Shown: in pieces, positions 45,601 to 57,600 of the stretch
Layout: every line of letters begins with the position of its first letter
Position numbering within the stretch: the stretch's first letter is position 1
Origin: Gari tellinella
Taxonomy: Eukaryota > Mollusca > Bivalvia > Cardiida > Psammobiidae
Direction: 5' to 3'
Assembly: GCA_922989275.2 (NCBI GenBank)
Contig: OV277871.1
Span: 29,646,693 to 29,710,692 of the forward strand
DNA length: 64,000 nt
Position numbers and translations under genes: made by a program
Notes under the pieces: model-generated
The model's input: the letters and a program-made list of their open reading frames with translations, nothing else
What the model was told of the DNA's origin: nothing
The model's database searches: none

Positions 45601-48600
45601 CATAATTTATTTGTATTCCTACGAAGTCAGTTTTTATACATCGATATGTTTTGCTTCGAAATCAAATTACCTTCGTAGGAATACAAATCCATTATGACAC
45701 TCATATGAGATGTCGTAGCAAAATATTTGATGATACATGTAATACCAAATGGGGCCCAGTAATATTGTAAAATCCCCTCTATACATGTTCATTGATATGT
45801 ATATAAAAAGTGTTCGTTTTGTAAGTTTTCCAAATCACCTCTATGTATGTATAATATCATAATACATAATATATAGAGGTGATTTTACAATATATAGAAA
45901 ACACTTTACAAAACACAACATCGACAACACAAACACACATATAAAGGTGGTTTTACAAAACAAATACAATACATGCATCTGTGCATCTAAGCGCCTTTGA
46001 ACGGAGTTACCTTTTGCTAATATATATGCCTTTTTACGCTTTTACCATAATGATATTCTTTTAAAGATGCACAGAACATTTTTTCTGTTTTGCCACTCCT
46101 GGCAGATAAATGCGTAATTATCCTAGCAGATGGAAGCTTAAAGCAGCCTGAAATAAAGCACTTGCTTTAAGTGACGACCCTTTTTCAAAACTAAAATTAG
46201 ATTATGGGGTAAATGATCAACCCAATAACATCATCAATATTTCATCCTCGGCTAAAATCCCTTCAATGCATTATATTTACATTCACCCTGTAAAGTCTTT
46301 ATGTAATCGTATTAAAAATATGCAGGCCATTTCTCGATGAACCTACACATCGAAACTGGTTCCAGCCAGTTAGAAAGAGGACGGAGTCTCCGCCGGAGAG
46401 ACACCTACCTAGCAACCAGCTAATGGTTGCAATGGCGTGTAATTAGGCTGAAATAAACATGCGCGATCTAATTTTTAAAATATGCTTTAATAGTAGATAT
46501 TTAAGTTGCATTGTTTATTTTTAATGTCTTATAAGTGTTCGTTAAGCACATAGCGACAGTTTACTGGGTAAAAGTTCGACTTTGTAATCAACTCGGAAAC
46601 ATGTATGTTGGACTACTTTTCAAGTTTTCATACAGTAGAGATCGAATGGCTGTTACATCCAGGATTGCATCTATCCAACCTACTTGGCCGGTATATGATA
46701 TACTCATATACATGAAAACAAATCTGGTCAAAACACACATTAAATGGACAGGCCAGAAAATAAAAATATAAATATAAGGAATAAAGAACATCTTTTTGCC
46801 GTTCACGCGGTATGAACACATTAGCTTCGCATGGTAAGTTTATCGTAAACGCCCGAAAACTTACCCCCTGCGAAGCTAATGTGTTCATACCGTCATGAAC
46901 GGCAAAAAGATGTTGTTTATAACTATAATATTATCTATTTTCCATGTATTAGACTTACTTGGACAATTGCCCATAACACAGGCCTTGCTCTCATCTGCAG
47001 CTCCGGAGCATTGATTTCCATTGTATAAGGGGACGGGGTTTGTACATGTTCGCGCTCTTGAGATACGCGCACTTCCGCAGGTCACAGGACATGCAGTCCA
47101 GGATGTCCAAGAGGTGTAGCCGCCGTGAACTAAACAAAGTTTGAGAGTTAACTTTAGAACATGTTCATTTTTACACACATGTACGAAATTCCAAATTTTA
47201 TACGTATAATAGCATTAAAATGAAATCAACACAAAACTGGCTTTTTTAGCAGTATTTTGATCACTGTCAAAAATTGTTGATAAGCAGTTCACAGCAGTTT
47301 TCAAATAGCTGCTAAAATCTGGACGTATAGCTCCATTCATTTGTGACAGTTTTTAACAGTAAAAAGATAAATGCTACTTGAAAAGTTCTTTTCTCCGAGC
47401 AGTTTTCTGGATGCCTTTATTTGAACGGAAAACCCCTAGTTCATCACAGTTTTGATTTTACTGATAAAAATTGTAAACATAAGGTAGAGTCCTAGCTAAA
47501 TGAAAAGCATAGTATAAAGGAAATGTAAATTCCAAATCGAGCTGATAGCATATCCGATTTAACCTCTTGCCTGATCTGAGTTATTTTGTGTTGTTTCAGT
47601 TGAGCACTTTTTAAATAATAGTTTTACATATGCATGCAGTTTATACATGTTTACTTGATATTAAAACATATCATATTTAGTAGTATGCTATGTTCGCCAA
47701 TCACTGTAAAACCAGTTTTATTCGCGAAAATATAATTTACGCGTTAGTTCGCGAATGTCTCTGGTTTTGAAAATATGTTACTTCTTAAAGCAGGTTAAAG
47801 TAAAGCAGAATGTGCCTTAAGTCACATTCTGCTTTTCTTTCAGCCTTCTTTTAGCTACCACCTGCTAGAAATATTGCATGATGTCGCAAATTAATACAAA
47901 ATCGCATTACGCGAAATATTCATGACGCAAATAATACATGTTTTACAGAACGTATAGAAGTATGAAGCGTTAAAACCCTTTTTTGGAAGTTGTACCACAC
48001 ATTTCAGCAGAAGTACTGTCAGTTTTAGCAGTTTTGTTTCCAGTTTTCATTTGATGTAATTTTTATGCTTAAAAATAATAGCCAGTTACATGTATTTTGC
48101 GGATTTTCTTCCCGTATTTTATGACGTTATTTAGCTGCTTAACAATATATTGCTATTTATCCTGCAAGCATTTCATGATGTAATTTCACTGCTGAAAAAA
48201 AGTTTTGACAGTTTTTCTTTTTAGTTTCAGGATGTCATTTAACTGGGTAGCTGGTTAACCAACTATCGTGTAGGTTTTTAAACACCATATGTCTGCTACG
48301 TGTAGCTCATTTACATATTTCGGTCAATTTCAATTCACTCTCGCTTAAAAACTGTGATTGAAACAAAATGCAAAAAACAGCACTTTACTAATTCTGAACA
48401 ACACTGCTTAACCCTTTCCCTTATAGAAGCGCCTTTTAGCACATGCATTTGATTCATCCGCTGAAGAAAATAGTTCCAATATATACCGTAATGAATATGT
48501 ATCATATTTAATACTTTCCTTATTCTAGCAGGCAATAGCTTAAAGCAGGCTGAAAGTGAAGCAGAATGCGCCATATGGCGCATTCTGATTTATTTTCAAC

Positions 48601-51600
48601 CTGCTTTAAGTAGTCACCTATTTTCAAAACTAGAAACAGGCTATGGGGTAAAGGGTTCAATACTGCAAGTCAATAACCTTCCTATTTCCTAAGGGACGCA
48701 CTTCTGTCATAATGGCAGCAACCTCTTCACTGCCTTACCCCGATTACACTAGTTAATTTAAAAACAGTTTGGATCCTGATCAGACGCCGATTTACGCGAC
48801 GTCTGATCAGGATACAAACAGTTTTACAATCATTTCAATATTTCATAAGTCAAAATAACTAAACTTTTAGTTTGAGAAATAAAAGCAGACGACAATTGTT
48901 TAAAATCTCTGACGTTATGGCTGTGAAGGGGTTAACAATTTGCTTACCTGGACAGTTGTGTGTGTTGCAAGACTTGGACTCTGAGGTTGATCCAGTGCAG
49001 CTTGCTCCCCCATGCTGTGGGGAGGGATTTGTGCAAGACCTTGACCTTCCGGAAGTTCCAGAGCCGCATGACTTAGAGCAAGAGCTCCATGTTGTCCAGG
49101 AAGTAAGGCCACCGTCAACTGATACAGAAAAAAAAATGAAAGCCGGATGTAATTCCCATATTAATGACAACGGGCGTGTTCGATTATCAGTTCCATAACT
49201 GTTTTGAACTATTCCATGGAATCAGTAAATCAATGGCGTGTTCGATTATCAGTCCGGAATTGACGGGATTGACGGAATCGAAATCGAATGGTCCGGAATT
49301 CAATTCCAGAACTGTTCTATCAATTCTGCCCGAGGAGGTGGTGTGAGCAGAATCGTGACGAATCATCATGGTTCCCGGCACAATTTACGAACGTTTCGAC
49401 AGCAAAGTTGTAATAAGTACCATATTTGCAATGGTTCAATTCCGTTTTTATTTGATTTACTAATTCCATGGAATCGTTCCAAACAGTTCTGGAACTGATA
49501 ATCGAACACGCCCCAAATAAAAACGTTATTGAACCCTTGCAAATATGGTAGTCTGGTTCCCTGCATAGTATAACTTTGCTGTCGAAGCGATGGCAAATTG
49601 TGCCGGGAACCATTCGATTTCGATTCCGTCAATCCCGTCAATTCCGGATTGATAGTCGAACACGCCCAACATCTTTAGGGATTGACGAAAACAGATTAGA
49701 TTATCCGATTACATAAAAAATCATTTACCAGTTAATCTTAATTTGATCATTTTAAATTATGAATTGTTTCAAGGATTAGAAACATACAGGTTGTATTTGG
49801 GTATCATAGGTGAGTATGCTATTTACCAAATGGAGACTAATAATTCACTGATAATTAACACACCACAATAATGAAAACAAACCCTGAAAGAAAAGAATGC
49901 AATAACGACTAGAAAACTACAGCTATAATTATGTTAACATTGTAACATTGTCGAAGTTTTCAATTTGAGTGGTAAATAGCAAACTGGTAAACCCAAAAAC
50001 TGTAAGTATTTGAAATAATTGGTTTTGTATAAACCAATGTGGATAAAAAATATTTTCACTACAAAAGCGTATATTGGAAAAGGATAATATATTTGTCATG
50101 CACGTTCCAGGGCTGCCATTTCTCCGGATTTTTCCTAAATATTTGGATGTTTTTCCTAGTACATGGTAGCTTAAAGTAGGCTGAAAGTAAAGTAGAATGC
50201 GCCTTGTTTTATGCAGCCACGTGTCAACAAAACTAGACACAGGCGATGGGGTAAAGGTACGATTCGGAAAATCGCACTTGAAAAATGCAAATTTGGAAAT
50301 CTTAGGATTTTTTATGTCAACTTATGGCAGCCCTGACGTTCCATGTTACTTACTTGGGCAGCTTCTGCCAGTGTTACAAGTGGCCGAGCTTGAGCCGGAA
50401 CCACTACAGCTATTTCCGGAGTACTGAGGAGTAGGGTTGTTGCAGGACCTTAACAAATAAAGTTTTGTAACAGGCCATTAAATAAACGGCATAAAACTAT
50501 TGATAAACAACATACAAAGTATTACAGGACCTTTGATAAATGACATTAAGTATAATAGGACCTTTAATAAATGACATAAAAGTATTACATGACCTTAAAT
50601 AAACGACATAAAAAGTATTTAAGGAACTTAAATAAACGACATAAAAAGTATTAAAGGAACTTAAATAAAACACATAAAAAGTATAACATGACCTTTTATA
50701 ACGACATAAAAGTAGAACAGAACATTTAATAAATGACATAAAAGTATTACACGACCTTTAATAAACGACATAAAATGTATGCCAGGACTTTCAATAAACG
50801 TGATAAAAGTTATAATTACAAGTCCTTTAATAAATGACATCAAAAGTATTATAGGATCTTTAATAAATGTAATAAAAGGTATCTAGTAGTAGATGTAGTA
50901 TTAGAAAAGTTGTAATAATGGTAGTAGTAGGAAAGGTAGAATTAATAAGGATTTAGTAGTAGTATTAATTGAAGGAGGAGCTGGAGTTGTAGTACTAGAA
51001 GAAGCAGTATGCACTAATAGTAGTAGTAGAAATATTGGAAGTACATGTACATTTAGCACTAACAGTAGTATTTGTAGTAAAAATAGTAGTAATAGTAGTA
51101 AAAAAATAGCAAAAGTAGTAGTGATAGTAGTACATGTAGTTGTAGTAGTAGTAATACATGTAAAAGGTAGTGACTAATATTTGAAATAAGCGGTACGGTC
51201 ACGTACCCCTAGCGAGCCCTGTGAGGGTTGAATAGGGGTACGTGAGTCATTTGCATTATGAAGCAACACACTATTTTGCCTGCAGATACGTTTTATTGAT
51301 GCTAACATTACGGTAATAATAAATGTAGTAACAGAAGTAGTAGTAATCGAAGTAAAAGTAGTAGAAGGAAAAGGAAGATGATCTTAGGCATTAGCAGAAT
51401 TAGTACACGATATAATCAGTTGTAAAATAAGTGTAATAGGCATGTTTTACCTTGATCTGGTCTTCGTACCACTGGCGCAGGTCACTGAGCATGATCCATA
51501 GGAACCCCATGATCCCCAGTTGCCGTGAACTGAAATGCAAGATTATTTATGTAACCGGATGTTCTTATAAAGAAACACCCTCGCCGACCCGGGTTTGAAC

Positions 51601-54600
51601 CCGGATTGCAGTCATGCACTCTACCACATCGTCATAAAAGCGCGTTTGTACAGCAAGGCCGTACAAGTGATGCTAAACTTTCACACTGTGACATACTTCC
51701 CCGACAACTTGAAATTCGTCCCGCTAGCGCGATCAATGCAATTTGCCGATCATTTCCTGTCGCTTATTTCATTTAAACGCCGAAAAGAATCTGCCAGGGG
51801 CCCGTTTTACTAAACTACTTACGCACAATTTTTGCGTAAGTCAAACTTTTAAATTTTAATTTATATTTTTATTATCACTTGCTACAAACAGCAAAAAGCC
51901 AGATCAGAGGACGCGCTTTTAGCGCGTCCTCTAATCTGTCTATTTGCTGTTTGCAAACGTTTATGATCGAAAAATAAGAGTCAAACGATTTGACTTACGC
52001 AAAATTTTGCGTAAGTAGTTTAGTTAAACGGGCCCAGTTCATTTCTTAAGTAAACACTTACTTGGACATCTAGTTGTCACTGTACATGATTCAGTAATGG
52101 CATCGTTGCCAGAACACTGTTTCCCGTCATACTTTGGTGCTGGGTTGCTACAGGTGCGTGTCTTTGTCCAGGTTCCCCCTTTCGCTCCGGACCCGTTGTC
52201 GCAGGAAATGGAACAAGTTGTGAAGGAACTCCATGATCCCCAAATACCGTCAACTGTTCAGAAATAAAACCCCTTATATTACAGCGCTCCCTCTCTACAA
52301 CGACATCCAATGGAGACGCAGACTATTTGTGTTATTAGGAGGGAGTCGTTATAGGGAGGGGAAATTGAGACTTGGTTTACATTTTCAAACAGCTTGAATC
52401 CAGATCAGACGCCGCGTCACGCGGCTTCTGATCTCAATTCAAGCTGTTTGTCAATCATAATTATATTTAATCTATAAACATGTCCACTTAAATGTATATG
52501 TAACTTTTTAAAAAAAAGCAAATGACAATTTTAAGCAGACGACATTGCAGCAGTAAAAGCGTTAGACATAATTGTCCTGTTTAGGGAACTGCGGCATTGG
52601 TAGTTGTAACGAGGGATTTGTTGTTGGGAGGGCTGTTGTAGGGAGGGAACGCTGTACGACCACTGAACTTGTGTTGGTTATAAGTTGTTCACAACATGTG
52701 ACTGCTTAAAGCAGGGTGATAGTACAATAAAAATTTCCTTTAGAAGCTTTCTGTTTTACGTTCATCTTGATTAACTCATTGTGCCCTAGTGACGTATATA
52801 TGCGTGCTTAACCAAATATGTACCTGTAAAGAGTACACCTGTCTAATGCAAACAGTGAAGTCCCTGATTAGAGGGCTCCTGCAGGAGCCCTCTAATCACG
52901 GACTTCACTGTTTGTCATTTTTAAGTATATTATAAAAAACAACCCTAAATAGTCTAAAATGGACCAGCTTTTATTGTAAACTGGAATTTTCCATTGGAAG
53001 TTCCAGGGTATAATGAGTTAAGCTGTCACCTGTCTTTTACGCAGACAGTATTATAAACCTTCTTTTTAGAGACTATAGTAGAGAGATGTTACTGTAGACC
53101 TGTATAACTGAGCCGTGCCATGACAAAACCTGTCTTATTGCATTGCAACATTGCACATACAGTGGAGAATCTGTTATTCTTTCCCGTTTAAACGCAAACG
53201 TACGCAAACGCAAAGCACTAAAACGTAGAAAAGAACAACTTTTGGACAATTCTGATAATTCATGTTTATCGTGGTGGCAACCAGTTTGAAGCCTGATCAG
53301 ACGCCGGGTTACCCGGCGTCTGATCTGGCTCCAAACTGTTTGCACTGCAAATAATAGTTTTAGCGTAAACGCGTTTATTGGGAAAGAATAACAGATTATC
53401 CACTGTAACTGAGCCGTGCCATGACAAAACCTGTCTTATTGCATTGCAACATTGCACATACTAAGCATCGTTGTCATCCCAGGCTCTGTATATGTGTCTG
53501 GTCTACATTGCCAGATGCTATATATAATAATACAGCTACATGCAATGCTTTATATAATACAGCTACGTAAAATGATGTACGTGCATGTGAGTGTCAAACT
53601 GTGTAGATCGAGGCCATGTTTTGTCATGACACGGCTCATATAATTATATTAGTCAGAAGGGAAATTATTTTTTCCTTGTCATATTTATATAAACTACAGA
53701 AAACATTGGCAGTGCAATAAATTGTAGAAAGATATGTGCTCTTGACAGTCTTGAAGATTTTTATTTTAAACCTTCACCTTACATTGCGCCTTTTTACGTC
53801 TTTTATATTTTGTAACAATGAAAAATAGTTCTAATCTACACAGTCATGATTATGAACCTTAAGAAAAACATTCTACAGTGTAACATTATAGCATTTAGTC
53901 GCTTAAAGCATGCTGGAAGCAAAGCGGAATGCGCCTTAAGGCTTTACTGCTTTACTTTCAATCTGCTTTAAGTGGTTACCTTTCTTCAGTACTAGAAAAC
54001 AGGAGACTATGAGGTGAAGGGTTAAAGAACAAAGACACTGATCTCATTCTATAAACAGACTAGTTTCTACGAGCCACGTACATATGCTTGCACGGACACA
54101 CACTTACTTGGAGGGGGCGTGGCACAGTCTTCTTCGGCTACACCATCGCCGTCATCATCTGAAATATACAAATTTACGTTTATATTTAGAAACATAGCTC
54201 TCGTTCAAGTGAACATGCAAAGTCAAAGTACACAGGCAACAGTCAGACTTCTAACCAATTATTACATTCATTAATACGCATGTTTACACCTTTTATATAT
54301 TCCTCAAGTGAATAAAATAATTTCACTTTATAGTTTATGCAATTTGATAAATTAATTCAAATGAACAAATGATAGTATCTTACATACAAATATACATGTA
54401 TGTGCAAAGGGGTCGGGCAACAAGTTTTTCCAATGTTAGTAACAGCCCTTCCATTTAGTTTTACGTAGAATACCAATTTTGTTTCGATCTCATTAGAAGA
54501 TCCTCATCATTAAGTGGTTCACTGTACATTAGAGAAAACGTTATTCTTTCCCGTTTAAACGCAAACCAAGCGCAAACGCAAAACACTAACATGTGGAAAA

Positions 54601-57600
54601 GGACAACATTGTAAGAATTCTGACTTTTCATTTTTATGTGAGTGGCAAACAGTTTAGGTTACCCGGCGTCTGATTTGGCTCCAAGCTGTTTTCACTGAAA
54701 CTATTAGTTTTAGCTTAAACGCGTTTATTGGGAAAGAAAATATTTTCTCCACTGTACCTACCTTTTCCCTTGTTTTCCACGGTACACATCTCCTCATCAA
54801 TAAGACCGTCACAGTCATTATCAATACCGTCTCCCACCTGTGTTGTGGTAGGTACACAGGGCTGGAAACAAAAGATAAATTATATTATTTTACTTTGGTG
54901 GCATATACCAGGCACCACTTAAAGTCCCATTGTGTTTTCAGACCTTTTCTTAATGTCTGAAATACAATAACGGCTAATAATAATGTTTGAACATTCTTAT
55001 GGGCCAAACTGATCTATGAAATGATGAAGACAGACCTAAATCACCAAAAAGGGCGATTTAAAATAATAACAAACCGAAAATAGAACGTCTGATATAAACA
55101 TTACCACACGGCTTAGTATCACGTGATACAGCCGGATTCAACTTCACCGTAGCCAACCGTTATCTACCTTCGCCCGTCCATCCATCAGTCAGTTAGACTA
55201 TCACACTTTTTTGTCCGCTCTCTAACTCGAATATTTTTTATCCGATCTTCCACAAACTTGCTGAAAATGTTCATTGATATACAATCAAGGTTTAGTTTGA
55301 TTACTACTAAACTCGCATAAGGTATTTTTAAGTTATTGCCTGTTTATTAATAAAAAATGACTGTTTCAGTCATTTTTGCACTCTAAAACAAACAGCTTTT
55401 ATCGGATATTCACCAAACATGCTAAAATATTTATTCATATAAAATTTAGGTCTAGTTTGATTATTACTAAAATCGCATGTGGCATATCTGAGTTTTTGCC
55501 CTTTATGTATTAGAAATGACTGTTTTCAGCAAATTTTGCTCTCCAACACAAATACTTTTTTTTAATCTTCACCAAACTTGCTGAAAGTTTTCATTAATAT
55601 AAAATCAAGGTTAGGTTTGAATCCTACTAAAATCGCATGAGGCATATTGGAGTAATAGCCCCTTAATTATTAAAAAATGGCTGTTTCAGCCTTTTTTGCT
55701 CTCTAAAACAAAGAGTTTTCATCGGATCTTCACCAAACTTACTGAAATGCTTTATTTATATAAAATCTAGGTCCAGTATGATTATTACTAAAGTCCCATA
55801 AGGATTATCTTAGTTATTGCCCTTTATGTATTAAAAAGGACTGTTTCATCATTTTTTGCTCTCCAACACAAATACTTTTTTCCTTGACCTAGATTTAATA
55901 CCAATACACGTTGTCAGCAAGTTTGGTGAAGATCCAATAAAAAGTGTTTGAGTTAGAGAGCAGAAAATGCTGAAACAGTCATTTTTTAATTATTCAAGGA
56001 CAATAACTCAGACATGCCTTATGCGATTTTGCTAGTTATTGAACCTGACCTAGATTCTATACTAATAAACATTTGTAGCAAGATTGGTGAAGATAAAAAA
56101 AGAAGTGTTTGAGTTAGAGAGCGGACAAGGCTGAAACAGTCATTCTCAGCAAGCTCAAGGTATAGATCCTCCGTAATGTTTTTGATCGCTTACCCATGGT
56201 GAATAATATGTACACGTTGTCACTGGATCAAGTAGTGTTTAACCCTGTGCCCATTGGTCGTAACTTTACGGGAGTTTACAAACTGTTTGAATCTAGAAAG
56301 ACGCCGCGTAACGCGGCGTCTCATCTGGATCCAAACTGTTTAACACTCGTCTTAAGGTTTGTTTAATTAAAACAATGCATAAATCTAAACTGAACAAATG
56401 TTGCAGACGACAATGTCAAAGCAGACGTCTGTGCAGCAGAATAAGGGTTAACAGGGTAATTCTCAGTGCTCCAGCTATACACATGTAACCGGGAGTAATC
56501 TGAACTAATCTAACATTTTCTCACTCATTTCAGCATCGAATGCTATGGTGTTACTACTGATTAAACCGTCTCTTCGAGGCAATTTTAATGAGTATGACAC
56601 CATTGGGTTTAAAAGCAGGAATAAAGATTTTAGTTTTTCGAAATACTTCCGTTATCTGGAGCCCTGTATTTACAGAGTTGTCCTTCTTTCCATTCACAAG
56701 GGAGGCTTTTTAATTTGTGCAGCACAAAAATATTATAAATAAATTTTAAAAAAGCGAATTTCTTAGATAAAGTCGGTTTTTGTGAAAGAATCACGTCCTA
56801 CGTAGTTCAAATGGGACCCCAAACAACCGTTTTATGCAGGTTTCTCAAAAACACAATGCGGCTTTAACGACTAGATTCATGTCAATAGTTTACATAACAA
56901 CTATGCGACCCCCTTTACCAACAGGGCTGCAATTTTTCCGGATTTTTCCTAAAAAAATCGAACTTGAAAATTACAAATTTGGAAATCTTAGGATTTTTAA
57001 TGCCAGCATATGGCAGCCCTGTACCAATATAATGTTATCATTAACGAGAGATGGCAAACGGTACATAATACGCCAACCGGCAAACAAATATATAGTTTAA
57101 TCAAAATCTATTCCAATTTTTGGACACTGAAGCATTAACAATATTGAAATAAATCCTTTTCTAGCATATCGGAGTATACCAAGGGCAGATAACTCCTGAC
57201 ACAGTGATCTGAGTTCATTAATAATCATATCCTTTCATGAACTTATACTTATGTTATTATACTGTGGGCAAATATAATCAAAATCCATTCAAAACTGTAT
57301 AGTTGTTAAGTGTGTAACACTATCAAGTGCAGATAAATCCACAATGACACATCAAATGAGGTTCTGATTTCACTCAACTTAAGATATTGGTGCATTTAAC
57401 ATTTGTGTGAAGTTTCATTAATATCTTTCCAATAGTTTTCAGAAAAATCTCCGGACAAGCTTTTATAAGCATATATGAGTACGTCAAGGGTATATAACTC
57501 TGTAACGAAACATCCAATGAACCTCAAACTCGACTCAGCTTCAGATCTTGATGCATATAACATTTGTGTGAAGTTTTATTAATATAATTCCGATTGTGTT

